Shown: positions 46,817-55,508 of the stretch, one piece after another
Layout of the letters: every line of letters begins with the position of its first letter
Position numbering within the stretch: position 1 is the stretch's first letter
Origin: Polaribacter porphyrae
GTDB taxonomy: Bacteria > Bacteroidota > Bacteroidia > Flavobacteriales > Flavobacteriaceae
Direction: 5' to 3'
Assembly: GCF_002954685.1 (NCBI RefSeq)
Contig: NZ_MSCN01000001.1
Location: 1,517,025 to 1,581,024 of the forward strand
Length of the DNA stretch: 64,000 bases
Notes under the pieces: model-generated
The model's input: only the letters and a program-made list of their open reading frames with translations
What the model was told of the DNA's origin: nothing
Databases searched by the model: none
Position numbers and translations under genes: made by a program

Positions 46817-48409
46817 CTATTTTGAAAAATAACTATTTACCAACTCTAAAACTGAATCTACACTTGGTAAATTAGCTACTTGAACATTTTCAAAATATTT
46901 TCTTGCTTCTTTTGCAGTGGTTTCTCCAATACAAAAAGCAATTTTATCTGTTGTATTTTTTTGTAAATAACTTTCAATTCCAGAAGGACTGTAAAACAAA
47001 ACTCCAGAAACATCATCATCTAATTTATCTGGACTTAACATTGTTTTGTAAGCTTCAACTTCGTTTACAATTATGTCTTTCATCTTTAAATAAGCAGGTA
47101 AAATATCTAAACGCAAATCAGAACAGAAGTATGTTACCTCTTTGGTTTTAATATTTTCTGATAAATATTCTGCTAATTTTTTAGCATTTTTTGCTACATG
47201 AGTTACCTTACCTATTCTATTTTCAATCAGTTTCTTTGTTCTTCTACCTACACAATAAATATCGTTAAAATTAATTTCATTTTTGGTAAACGAGTTTAAA
47301 ATTGCTTCCACTCCATTTTGACTAGTAATAATAACGTTTTCGTTTTCAGATTTCATTACTTTTGGAGAAATTCTATTAAAGCGAATTTTAATAAAATCAC
47401 TATCTTCTACGCCAATAGTGTTTGATAAGATTTGTTTTTGAGCTTCGGATAATTTTTTGGTAGAAAATATTTTATGATTTATTAAAGATTCACCTTGCAT
47501 ATCTGCTAAAATCAACTCTTTTCCTCCTCTATTAATTATATAATCTGCACAGTCTTTTGCTAAATATCTGTGTCTTCCCATTTTTGCAGTTTTGGTAACT
47601 GTAATTTTTTTAGAACCGTCTTTTTTTAATAAAACTCCTTTAAAATTAATTTCTTCTGTTTTTTCATCAACATAAGCTAGAGCACCAATTGGAGCTGTAC
47701 AACCACCTTCTAATTGATTTAAAAATTCTCTTTCAATTCCTACACAAACTTGTGTTTCATAATGATTTAATTGCTCACAAGCATCTATTATAAATTGATC
47801 TTTTTCTAAACATGCAATCATGATTGCTCCCTGAGCTGGTGCAGGAATCATCCATGAAAGATTGATTGCTCCTTTTGGTCTTTTACCAATTCTTTCTAGT
47901 CCTGCAGCTGCAAAAACAGCTCCATTCCAAGTTTCACTGTCTTCTAATTTTTGCAAACGCGTATTTACATTACCTCTTAAATCAACTACTTTATGGGTTG
48001 GGTAACGATTTAACCACATTGCTTTTCTTCGTAAACTACCAGTTGCAATAATTCCATTTGGTTGCCCAAAAAACTCCTCTGTGTCTTTTAAAACTAAAAT
48101 ATCATTATAATTTGCACGCTTTAAAACAGCACCTTGTACTATACCTTCAGGTAAAACTGTAGGCACATCTTTTAGAGAATGTACAGCAATATCTATATCA
48201 CCATTTAACATAGCAATGTCTAAATTCTTTGTAAAAACTCCAGTAATTCCGAGCTCATACAAGGGTTTATCAAGAATAATATCTCCTGTAGATTTTATAG
48301 GAACAATTTCAGATTCGTAACCTAACTCTTCTAACTCTTTGCGCACTTTATTGGCTTGCCAAAGAGCCAGTTGACTTTCGCGAGTTCCTATTCTAATAAT
48401 TTTTTGCAT
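46817..48409 (-). CDS. hemC: Fused porphobilinogen deaminase and uroporphyrinogen-III synthase (HemC-HemD)
   Basis: A 530-residue protein. Residues 1-300 are HemC, with RIGTRESQLALWQAN and the cofactor-binding Cys in LEGGCTAPIGAL. Residues about 310-530 are HemD-like, with an ITSQNGVEAIL segment and the FYSPSGIESYL motif that marks uroporphyrinogen-III synthase. One polypeptide would take porphobilinogen to uroporphyrinogen III. It lies 9 nt from hemA. Confidence 0.9.
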   Translation of the reverse strand: MQKIIRIGTRESQLALWQANKVRKELEELGYESEIVPIKSTGDIILDKPLYELGITGVFTKNLDIAMLNGDIDIAVHSLKDVPTVLPEGIVQGAVLKRANYNDILVLKDTEEFFGQPNGIIATGSLRRKAMWLNRYPTHKVVDLRGNVNTRLQKLEDSETWNGAVFAAAGLERIGKRPKGAINLSWMIPAPAQGAIMIACLEKDQFIIDACEQLNHYETQVCVGIEREFLNQLEGGCTAPIGALAYVDEKTEEINFKGVLLKKDGSKKITVTKTAKMGRHRYLAKDCADYIINRGGKELILADMQGESLINHKIFSTKKLSEAQKQILSNTIGVEDSDFIKIRFNRISPKVMKSENENVIITSQNGVEAILNSFTKNEINFNDIYCVGRRTKKLIENRIGKVTHVAKNAKKLAEYLSENIKTKEVTYFCSDLRLDILPAYLKMKDIIVNEVEAYKTMLSPDKLDDDVSGVLFYSPSGIESYLQKNTTDKIAFCIGETTAKEARKYFENVQVANLPSVDSVLELVNSYFSK

Positions 48410-48418
48410 GAATTTATT

Positions 48419-49651
48419 TTAGTGTTGAAACACCTTATTTATCACTTGAATACTTTCTGAAACAGACGTATCTTCCGCTTTTAAATGTTTCACAAACTGT
48501 GTTGTAATTTTTTGAATGATACGTGAAGTTAAGATTTCTGCTTGATCTTCATCAAAATTATTAATTTTCTTTTTTTGAAAATTAATTTCATCATTCTTGA
48601 TGCTTTCTAAAGATTCTTTTAAGGCTGTAATTGTTGGCGTAAATTTTCTATGGTTTACCCAACTATTAAATTCAGACTTATGCGTTTCTATTATGCTTTC
48701 TGCAAAAGGAATTTCCTTTTGGCGTTTTGCCAAAGTTTCGAAGGTAATTTTAGACAGCTCATCAACATTTACTAAAGTAATATTATCGAATTGATTTACT
48801 TGCTTATCTACATTTTCTGGCATGGATAAATCTAAAATCAGCAATTGTTTATCTTTTGTAATGTGTTCTTGAGTAATTGTAGGTTTATCAGCTCCAGTAG
48901 ATACAATTAATACATCAGCATTATAAATCTCTTCTGTTAAATTTTCGATAACAGATTTTCGAATTGAAGCATGTTCTCTTACAAATTGAGTAGCTTTTTC
49001 TTCTGTTCTATTGATTAAACAAACCTGTTTATTTTGTGTGTACTCTGCTAAATTTTTACAGGTATGCTTACCCATTTTCCCTAAACCAAATACAACAATA
49101 TTTTTAGAATTATAATCTGGTAAGTTTTTAATTAAGTATTGAACAGCTGCATAAGAAACTGAAGTGGTTCCAGAACTCAATTTAGTATCATTTTTAACTC
49201 TTTTACTGGCTTGTAAAACTGAATTGAGTAAACGTTCTAAATAACTGTTTGTTGTATTTAACTTTTTAGCTAGTTTAAAAGCTTGCCTCAACTGACCAAC
49301 AATTTCATAATCACCTAAAATCTGACTTTCTAAACCTGTGCCAATTCTAAATAAATGATTTACAGCCTCCTCATTTTTATAAATGAAAGAAATATTAGAA
49401 AATTCTTGAATACTACCTTCTGAAAATTCACACAATAATTCAATTAAATGACATGGTCTTTCTGCAAAACCTGAAATTTCTGTTCTATTACATGTAGATA
49501 TTACAAAAACACCTTCAATAGAATTCTCTTTTGCTTTTTCTAATAAAGCAATTTGGTTTTCTTTTGACAATGAAAATTTCCCACGAGTTTTAGCATCAGC
49601 TTTTTTGTAACTGACACCAATATTGTAGAAATGTTTTTGATTATTTATCAT
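48419..49651 (-). CDS. hemA: Glutamyl-tRNA reductase
   Basis: The first step of C5 heme synthesis: NADPH reduction of Glu-tRNA to glutamate-1-semialdehyde. The 410-residue protein has the catalytic Cys in VISTCNRTEI, an N-terminal catalytic domain, an NADPH domain (VVFGLGKMG) and a C-terminal dimerisation helix. It is first in the leftward operon, so control here sets the whole pathway. A -7 element lies 17 nt upstream. Confidence 0.96.
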   Translation of the reverse strand: MINNQKHFYNIGVSYKKADAKTRGKFSLSKENQIALLEKAKENSIEGVFVISTCNRTEISGFAERPCHLIELLCEFSEGSIQEFSNISFIYKNEEAVNHLFRIGTGLESQILGDYEIVGQLRQAFKLAKKLNTTNSYLERLLNSVLQASKRVKNDTKLSSGTTSVSYAAVQYLIKNLPDYNSKNIVVFGLGKMGKHTCKNLAEYTQNKQVCLINRTEEKATQFVREHASIRKSVIENLTEEIYNADVLIVSTGADKPTITQEHITKDKQLLILDLSMPENVDKQVNQFDNITLVNVDELSKITFETLAKRQKEIPFAESIIETHKSEFNSWVNHRKFTPTITALKESLESIKNDEINFQKKKINNFDEDQAEILTSRIIQKITTQFVKHLKAEDTSVSESIQVINKVFQH

Positions 49652-49667
49652 AAAATTTAAACTGAAA

Positions 49668-49675
49668 CAAAATTA
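49668..49675 (-). promoter_or_regulatory. -7 element (TAATTTTG) of the heme operon
   Basis: An exact TAnnTTTG match on the minus strand, 17 nt upstream of the hemA ATG. The mRNA leader would be very short. Confidence 0.5.
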
Positions 49676-49770
49676 GGAACAATACATATAAAAAAATATC
49701 GCTAAAAGTACTTTTAATAACGTTAGATGATTTTTAGATGATTTTTTACAAAAAAACTTTCAAAAATCCT

Positions 49771-49778
49771 TATTTTTG
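49771..49778 (+). promoter_or_regulatory. -7 element (TATTTTTG) of the AraC regulator gene
   Basis: An exact TAnnTTTG match, giving a leader of about 75 nt before ATG 49855. No -33 TTG was found at the usual spacing. Confidence 0.5.
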
Positions 49779-49854
49779 CAGTGTTAGCAAGGTTTTAAAA
49801 GAATATTATATAGAATCATTCTAAATAAAAAGAAACGAAATTAAGTTTTAGATT

Positions 49855-50739
49855 ATGTTCAAAAATGTCGGAGAAAGTACTTTTGAAGAAATTACATTAG
49901 AGAAAGGGTTTTATGTACTTCATTTTCAGAATGAAAGCAAAAATATTCAGGTTTTTGAAAGGAATATTGACAGTACTTTTATTCAAATTCACTTTTGTTT
50001 GAGAGGTAATTCTAAATTTTTATTTAATAATGGATCATATTCTTTTGATGTTTTAGATGGCAGATCTATTCTATTATATAATCCGCAGAGAAAATTACCC
50101 ATACATTTAGAAAACCAACCAAAAACCACATTGGTTTCTTTGTTAATTTCTATTGAAAAATTCCACTCGCTTTTTTCTAAAGAATCTGGTTATATCCCTT
50201 TTTTAAGTGATGAAAATAGTAACCGAAAATATTATGATGATACAGAAATAAAACCTACTGTTTCTATTGTTTTACAACAAATTATAAACTCTAATATCAA
50301 TAGCTCTATTCGTGAACTCTATGTAAAAGGAAAAGTTTATGAGTTGTTGAGTTTACATTTTCGAAAGGAAGAAAATACTGAAGGCGAATATTGTCCTTTT
50401 TTAGTTGACGAACAAAATGTACTCAAAATTAGAAAAGCCAAAGAAATAATAATTGACAGAATGGCTGAACCACCTAGTTTGCAAGAATTAGCAAATGAAA
50501 TAGGGTTAAATATCAAAAAGTTAAAAGAAGGGTTTAAACAAATATATGGAGACACTGTTTTTAGTTTTTTGTTTGATTATAAAATGGAGCATGCTCGTAG
50601 ATTATTAGAATCGAATCAATATAACGTTAATGAAGTAGGAATGAGAGTTGGTTATAGTACTGCAAGTCATTTTATTGCAGCATTTAAAAAGAAATTTGGC
50701 ACAACACCAAAGAAATATGTAATGAGTCTTAAAAGTTAG
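49855..50739 (+). CDS. AraC-family regulator, divergent from the heme operon
   Basis: A 294-residue soluble AraC regulator: an N-terminal sensor (1-185) and a C-terminal double HTH (about 190-290; LQELANEIGLNIKKLKEGFK and VGMRVGYSTASHFIAAFKKKFG). The pattern is similar to PchR-type iron or siderophore regulators. Its place between hemA and hemH suggests heme or iron control. The ligand is unknown. Confidence 0.88.
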   Translation: MFKNVGESTFEEITLEKGFYVLHFQNESKNIQVFERNIDSTFIQIHFCLRGNSKFLFNNGSYSFDVLDGRSILLYNPQRKLPIHLENQPKTTLVSLLISIEKFHSLFSKESGYIPFLSDENSNRKYYDDTEIKPTVSIVLQQIINSNINSSIRELYVKGKVYELLSLHFRKEENTEGEYCPFLVDEQNVLKIRKAKEIIIDRMAEPPSLQELANEIGLNIKKLKEGFKQIYGDTVFSFLFDYKMEHARRLLESNQYNVNEVGMRVGYSTASHFIAAFKKKFGTTPKKYVMSLKS

Positions 50740-50754
50740 AAGAAAATTAAAAGA

Positions 50755-51288
50755 GTGAAACAACTTACACATTACGATATTAAAAATAAGCAACAGAAGT
50801 TCCCAATAACTATTGTTTGTGATGCTATTAGAACCCCAGAAAATATTGGAATGTGTTTTCGTATTTCTGAAAGTTTTGGAGTTGAGAAAATTTATTTTCA
50901 TAAGGATTCTCCAAAACTAAATAACCGAAAAGTAATTAAAACTGCGAGAAATACAATTAATCAAATTGACTATGATTTTTACAGTGATTTTTCAAAAATC
51001 ATACACCAATTAAAAGAAGAAGGCAATACAATTATTGGCATAGAAATTACTGATAAAAGCATCAATATTCAAGATTTTAAATTTGAAAATCATGAAAAAA
51101 TCGTATTACTTTTGGGTAGTGAACGCAATGGAATTGAAGATGTTAAATTGATGGATTATACAATTGCAATCCCAATGTATGGTCGTAATTCAAGTATAAA
51201 TGTGGTACATAGTTTAGCGATTACGCTTTATGAAGCTACGAATCAGTTAGCAGTAAGCAAAAATAAAAATATTAGAGTTTCAAATTAA
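50755..51288 (+). CDS. TrmH/SpoU-family RNA 2'-O-methyltransferase
   Basis: A 177-residue SPOUT knotted methyltransferase with the three motifs NIGMCFRISESFG (motif 1), LLGSERNGI (motif 2) and IPMYGRNSSINVVHSLAITLYE (motif 3). It methylates a tRNA or rRNA ribose; length and lack of an N-terminal extension suggest TrmL or TrmH. The start is a GTG at 50755. It sits 15 nt after the AraC gene. Confidence 0.9.
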   Translation: MKQLTHYDIKNKQQKFPITIVCDAIRTPENIGMCFRISESFGVEKIYFHKDSPKLNNRKVIKTARNTINQIDYDFYSDFSKIIHQLKEEGNTIIGIEITDKSINIQDFKFENHEKIVLLLGSERNGIEDVKLMDYTIAIPMYGRNSSINVVHSLAITLYEATNQLAVSKNKNIRVSN

Positions 51289-51303
51289 AAACTTTGAAAC
51301 TCT
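51274..51303. promoter_or_regulatory. Hairpin between trmH-like gene and hemH
   Basis: Perfect 11-bp inverted repeat AGAGTTTCAAA/TTTGAAACTCT with an 8-nt loop; the trmH-like stop codon lies in the loop. A second copy of the AAACTTTGAAACT word follows at about 51304. No T run, so it is not a clear terminator; it may be an mRNA processing or attenuation hairpin. Confidence 0.45.
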
Positions 51304-51323
51304 AAACTTTGAAACTTATTTTA

Positions 51324-52340
51324 ATGAAAGGAGTATTATTAAACAATTTAGGATCACCAGATTCTACTAACATTAAAGATGTAAAAACGTATTTAGATGA
51401 GTTTTTGATGGACGAACGTGTTATCGATATTCCATATTGGAAACGCTACGTATTAATTAAAGGAATTATCTTAAACTTTAGACCAAAAAAATCTGCTAAA
51501 GCTTACAAAAAAATTTGGTGGGATGAAGGCTCACCTTTAGTTGTAATTTCTGAACGGTTTACAGAAAAACTAAAACAAAAAATTGATATTCCAATTGAGT
51601 TAGCAATGCGTTATGGAAGTATGAGTATGGAAAAAGGCATTAAAAATTTGGTTGATAAAGGAGTAACAGAAATCTTTTTAGCACCTTTATACCCACATTA
51701 TGCCATGTCTTCTTACGAAACTGTGGTTACTAAAGCAGAAGAAATTTTAGCTGAACATTATCCAAGTGTTATTTTAGACACTTTACCTCCTTTTTATAAA
51801 AAGCCAGATTATATTAGAGTGATGAGTGATAATATTGCACATCATTTAAAAGATTTTGAATATGACCATATTTTGTTTTCATATCATGGAATTCCAGAAC
51901 GTCATATTAAAAAATCTGACCCAACAAAAAGTCACTGTAAAATTGATGGCTCTTGTTGTGAGCGTAATTCTGTTGCACACTATACTTGTTATAGACACCA
52001 GTGTTTTGAAACTACAAAAGCAATAGCAAAAGAACTTGATTTAAAAGAAGGTACTTGGAGTAATTCTTTTCAGTCTAGATTATTAAAAGACCCTTGGCTT
52101 AAACCTTACACAGATTTTGAGTTAGAAAAATTCCCAAAAGAAGGAAAGAAAAAGTTAGCTGTTATTACACCTGCTTTTGTTTCTGATTGTTTAGAAACAT
52201 TAGAAGAAATTGCAATGGAAGGTGAAGAAGAGTTTTTGGAAGCTGGAGGCACACATTACAAACATATTCCCTGTTTAAATGATAATGATGACTGGGTTAA
52301 TGTAATGAAAGAGTGGATTGAAAATTGGAATAATAATTAG
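51324..52340 (+). CDS. hemH: Ferrochelatase
   Basis: HemH inserts Fe2+ into protoporphyrin IX. It has KGVLLNNLGSPDS at the start, the catalytic His in SYHGIPERH (about residue 193) and the Glu-rich C-terminal motif SDCLETLEEIAMEG. Four Cys in the segment KIDGSCCERNSVAHYTCYRHQC could bind a 2Fe-2S cluster. ATG 51324 is chosen; the earlier TTG 51309 would add five unusual residues. Confidence 0.95.
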   Translation: MKGVLLNNLGSPDSTNIKDVKTYLDEFLMDERVIDIPYWKRYVLIKGIILNFRPKKSAKAYKKIWWDEGSPLVVISERFTEKLKQKIDIPIELAMRYGSMSMEKGIKNLVDKGVTEIFLAPLYPHYAMSSYETVVTKAEEILAEHYPSVILDTLPPFYKKPDYIRVMSDNIAHHLKDFEYDHILFSYHGIPERHIKKSDPTKSHCKIDGSCCERNSVAHYTCYRHQCFETTKAIAKELDLKEGTWSNSFQSRLLKDPWLKPYTDFELEKFPKEGKKKLAVITPAFVSDCLETLEEIAMEGEEEFLEAGGTHYKHIPCLNDNDDWVNVMKEWIENWNNN

Positions 52341-52342
52341 AA

Positions 52343-52410
52343 GCAATTTCCTGCTTTCCATTATATCTTTAAAAAAAAAAAAAAAAGGATGCCACTTCAA
52401 TCAGGGCTAA
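52343..52410. repeat. Flavobacterial dispersed-repeat-like segment with A16 tract
   Basis: The segment has TTTCCTGCTTTCCATTATAT on the left, an A16 tract at 52371-52386, and GGATGCC...ATCAGGGCTAA on the right. This left-core-right pattern resembles a dispersed repeat that I recall from many flavobacterial genomes, in which the core varies. The run of 16 A could slip in replication. Confidence 0.5.
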
Positions 52411-52457
52411 ACTTGTTTGCCAACAAATAGTGTAAATTTAAAATTTAATTTAAATCT

Positions 52458-53054
52458 ATGGATTTTTTATACATAAAAGCATTACACATTATTTTTGTAG
52501 TTACCTGGTTTTCAGGCTTATTTTATATCCTTCGCCTGTTTATTTATCATACAGAAGCAGAAGATAAATTAGAGCCTGCTAGAGAGATTTTACAAACGCA
52601 ATATAAATTAATGAGCAAACGCCTTTGGTATATTATTACTTGGCCATCTGCAATTTTAGCCAGTTTTTTTGCTTTTTGGATGCTATATGAAAGCCCATAT
52701 TACTTATCTGAACCTTGGATGCATATTAAACTTGCATTTGTTTTAGGTCTATACTTTTATCACGGATTTTGTCAAAATATCTACAATAAATTACAGAAAA
52801 ATATTGTTAAATATTCTGCTTTTAGATTACGTCTTTTAAATGAAGTAGCCACAATTATTTTATTTGCTGTTGTGTTTTTAGTCACCTTAAAAAATACTAT
52901 TAATTGGATTTGGGGAGTTATTGGTATTGTATTATTTGGTCTATTACTAATGTTAAGTATCAAACTTTACAAAAGAATTAGAGCAAAAAAATCTTGGGAC
53001 AAAGCTGAAAGAGAAGTTTTAGAAGGTACAGATTCTGATGAGGACAATATCTAG
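52458..53054 (+). CDS. hemJ: Protoporphyrinogen oxidase HemJ
   Basis: A 198-residue integral membrane protein with four to five helices and the HemJ (UPF0093/CopD-like) pattern ALHIIFVVTWFSGLFY, with a conserved His near residue 10 and a later His in WMHIKLAF. It oxidises protoporphyrinogen IX at the membrane, before HemH. It replaces HemG or HemY, neither of which is in the window. Confidence 0.9.
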   Translation: MDFLYIKALHIIFVVTWFSGLFYILRLFIYHTEAEDKLEPAREILQTQYKLMSKRLWYIITWPSAILASFFAFWMLYESPYYLSEPWMHIKLAFVLGLYFYHGFCQNIYNKLQKNIVKYSAFRLRLLNEVATIILFAVVFLVTLKNTINWIWGVIGIVLFGLLLMLSIKLYKRIRAKKSWDKAEREVLEGTDSDEDNI

Positions 53055-54355
53055 ATAGTGAGTAAATGCTCTGAAATCATCTGTTTTTTTTCTTCATCTA
53101 CACCAACTTCATCTGCAAAACTACTCCAATTTTTGACTACATTTCTTACTGTATCTATGATTTGTTTTGGTTTTTTCATATTCATCGATTTTGCAACCTT
53201 TAGAAAATCATCTAAACTAAAATCTTTTCGCTTGCCATTAATACTCAATGCATGCTGACTTACCCAATAGCTTGTAGGATTATATGCAAAACAAATATCA
53301 TAAGCTGGTGCCAATTCCCATTTTTGATTTTGCTTCATTATAAAAGAAAAGTTTTTAGTATGGTCATCACAATTTTTAGCAAATACATTAAAAACCATTC
53401 GCCTAAACATCTCTTCTGCTTCTTTATACGTCAAGCGTAATTCACGCATGGTTTGAAACAATTGTTCGTAACTAAAACTTGTAATTAAATTAAAGTCAAA
53501 ATGTTTCATTGCACAAAATGTTTGTATATGGTGTTTGATATTACCTTTGTCTCTATCAAATCTTTTGGTCATAAAATGTGCTCTACCATTTTCTTCTAAC
53601 AACTCACAAGGCATCATTTTTATTCCACTAGCTTTTGCCATTAAATAATATGCCATTTCAACACGTCCATAACCTTGCGTATCTCCCAATTGCACATCAC
53701 TTACACCATCTAATTTAATTAACCAATGTTCAAAGTCTTTAGGAACATTAGATTGCCCTGAACGAACTTCTCCTGTTTTTTTATTGTATGCAATAACCGC
53801 TTTTGGTCTGGCTCCACCTGCAGATGTACCAATTGCAATAATCTGTTTTATAGCAATTTCTTCCTGTTTATTTACATTTACCTTAAATTGACTTCTATTA
53901 TGTAGCATTTTCCTGGCAACATCTACCAAACTTTCTATTTCTACTGTAAACGCATTGCTACTATTCTGCAATTGCATAGGCTCAAACTCTAAAGCACCCA
54001 TTGCTCTTTTACCAATAAAACAAAGTTGCTCCACAGGATTCATACTTTTTTCAGGACGCCCTTGCTGTGCCAACCAAACATCAATTAATTGATTTCCGTA
54101 AGCGTCTGGTAGCGTATCTGCTAATAAACCTGGTAAACCTTTAAATGTATTAAATTCACTATTTTTGGGAGGACGTAATTCTGGAAAAGAAAAAATAGTT
54201 TGTGCAGAATTTACTGGCATTTTTAGTGGACTTACTTCTATTTTCTTATCAAGAAAATTTTTATCATATTCAAAAAAACCTAATTGCTGTTTCTCATCCC
54301 AAGCAATAGCACCAACAGTTTTTCCCCATAATTTAATAAAAGCAGTTGTTATCAT
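53051..54355 (-). CDS. hipA: HipA-like serine/threonine kinase toxin
   Basis: About 434 residues. The N-terminal subdomain starts TTAFIKLWGKTVGAI. The kinase core contains a GTSAGGARPKAVIAY segment, and the catalytic loop is NCDDHTKNF with the catalytic Asp. In E. coli HipA phosphorylates glutamyl-tRNA synthetase. ATG 54355 overlaps the HipB stop in a TAATG junction, so it is preferred over a TTG at 54361. It converges with hemJ (4-nt overlap). Confidence 0.9.
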   Translation of the reverse strand: MITTAFIKLWGKTVGAIAWDEKQQLGFFEYDKNFLDKKIEVSPLKMPVNSAQTIFSFPELRPPKNSEFNTFKGLPGLLADTLPDAYGNQLIDVWLAQQGRPEKSMNPVEQLCFIGKRAMGALEFEPMQLQNSSNAFTVEIESLVDVARKMLHNRSQFKVNVNKQEEIAIKQIIAIGTSAGGARPKAVIAYNKKTGEVRSGQSNVPKDFEHWLIKLDGVSDVQLGDTQGYGRVEMAYYLMAKASGIKMMPCELLEENGRAHFMTKRFDRDKGNIKHHIQTFCAMKHFDFNLITSFSYEQLFQTMRELRLTYKEAEEMFRRMVFNVFAKNCDDHTKNFSFIMKQNQKWELAPAYDICFAYNPTSYWVSQHALSINGKRKDFSLDDFLKVAKSMNMKKPKQIIDTVRNVVKNWSSFADEVGVDEEKKQMISEHLLTI

Positions 54356-54702
54356 TACCAATCGGTTAAATCTTCTTCAGCTGCAATATTACCACTAGCT
54401 CTTTTTCTTTGGTTTTGTTGCATTTTCGCCAACTGTATTGGGCTAATGGTTTGCGTCACTTTAAAAACATCTAAAACATATAAAACTTCTAGTACACGTA
54501 AAACTCGTAGCAAAGTAGACAATGTTACTGTTTCTCCACGCTCTAACAAACTTAATGTAGATCTACTAATGTTAGCTTGTGTAGCAATAACAGATTGTGT
54601 TTTATTTTGCTGTAAACGATGGTGTTTTACAAACTCACCTATCTTTTTAGATAAGTTTTCATCGCTCATTGCATACCAGTTATTGTATATTAAATCATTC
54701 AT
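54355..54702 (-). CDS. hipB: HipB-like antitoxin with Xre-type HTH
   Basis: A 115-residue protein with an HTH of the Cro/CI family in residues 23-75 (NKTQSVIATQANISRSTLSLLERGETVTLS). The C-terminal tail is short. It should bind the HipA kinase and repress the operon. The gene is first in the pair and 1 nt overlaps hipA. Confidence 0.9.
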   Translation of the reverse strand: MNDLIYNNWYAMSDENLSKKIGEFVKHHRLQQNKTQSVIATQANISRSTLSLLERGETVTLSTLLRVLRVLEVLYVLDVFKVTQTISPIQLAKMQQNQRKRASGNIAAEEDLTDW

Positions 54703-54724
54703 AAATATTATTTAAAAGATATAA

Positions 54725-54748
54725 TGAATTAAATTTCATACAAATATA
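54725..54748 (-). promoter_or_regulatory. hipBA promoter with small palindrome at the start site
   Basis: TATATTTG (-7) lies on the minus strand at 54748-54741. The palindrome TGAATTAAATTTCA (54725-54738) covers the expected start of transcription, a natural position for autorepression by HipB. Confidence 0.5.
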
Positions 54749-54806
54749 CAAATTAATATTAGATTTTAAAATAAAATGCATTAAATATAATTTATTAAAA
54801 CTTTAA

Positions 54807-54846
54807 TTCATTCATTATGAATTATAAATCATTAATAATGAATGAA
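54807..54846. promoter_or_regulatory. 11-bp inverted repeat upstream of hipBA, possible HipB operator
   Basis: Perfect arms TTCATTCATTA and TAATGAATGAA, 18 nt apart. They carry the same ATTCAT/ATGAAT words as the palindrome at 54725-54738, which is consistent with several HipB sites. Confidence 0.45.
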
Positions 54847-55058
54847 AAGATAATGAAAAATAGAAAAATAATGAGCAAATAATTTGTAATAGCTTTGATA
54901 AAAAACTAAATTTTAAGTTTATAAAATAGTTATTAAACAAACAGTAGTATATTTTATGCGTTGTATTTAGCTGAAAAGAAATTACTGTTGTAGAAAAAAG
55001 AACATAGCAAAATTTTGTAAGCGTAATAGATATTTTATCTTAATAAGATATAAAAAAC

Positions 55059-55090
55059 AAAAAACCGAAACTTTTATTTCGGTTTTTTTT
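55059..55090 (+). terminator. Terminator hairpin
   Basis: A 12-bp stem (AAAAAACCGAAA with TTTCGGTTTTTT) and a T run. No plus-strand gene ends directly upstream; a leftward-ending or lost gene may have used it. Confidence 0.75.
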
Positions 55091-55113
55091 GCGGAGAAAG
55101 AGGAACTAAAACG
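55091..55113. other. Degenerate tRNA 3'-end-like segment, possible attachment-site remnant
   Basis: The segment GCGGAGAAAGAGGAACTAAA matches the reversed 3' end of the tRNA-Ser gene at 6501-6523 at 17 of 23 positions. No complete tRNA is present. It sits directly before the mobile-looking cassette, where an integrase attachment site would be. Confidence 0.35.
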
Positions 55114-55189
55114 AAATAGAAAAACCCTTTATTCATAAGGGTTTCCAATGTTGCAATTAAATACTGACACCTAATTAGTCCCTTATAAT

Positions 55190-55390
55190 TTAATCAATAA
55201 TATATTGATTTACTATATCTATCTGAATACCAGAATATTCTGAAAACTCATCTACAGTTATAAACTGATGAGGTTCTTTATCTAAAAAATTCTTGATGTC
55301 ATTTAATAACTTACGTCCATAGCGTTCACTACGCCCAGTGATTCGCTGAATGTCTTTTGGATATATGCAAGCTCTTTTTGTATTCATCAT
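55190..55390 (-). CDS. Small protein of the cassette, possible DNA-binding
   Basis: 66 residues: a basic N-terminal half (KDIQRITGRSERYGRKLLND) and an acidic C-terminal half. The first half looks like a short helix-turn-helix. I do not recognise a named family. It is divergent from the following operon, a position fit for its regulator. Confidence 0.55.
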   Translation of the reverse strand: MMNTKRACIYPKDIQRITGRSERYGRKLLNDIKNFLDKEPHQFITVDEFSEYSGIQIDIVNQYIID

Positions 55391-55508
55391 ACTTTATCTA
55401 TGCTTTATCCATACTCATACCATACTTTACTTATTTGATTTTTTTGGCGTAATCGGAAGGAATGGTAGTATATGGAGTTTGCTTTTTCTTTCTTGGTTAT
55501 AAAGTTAC

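Larger units (their letters stand above)
54703..55189. other. Intergenic boundary region between hipBA and the cassette
   Basis: 487 nt with no credible gene. It contains the hipBA promoter and inverted repeats (54725-54846), an AT-rich middle, a terminator hairpin at 55059-55090 and a segment at 55091-55113 that resembles a tRNA 3' end. Confidence 0.6.
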
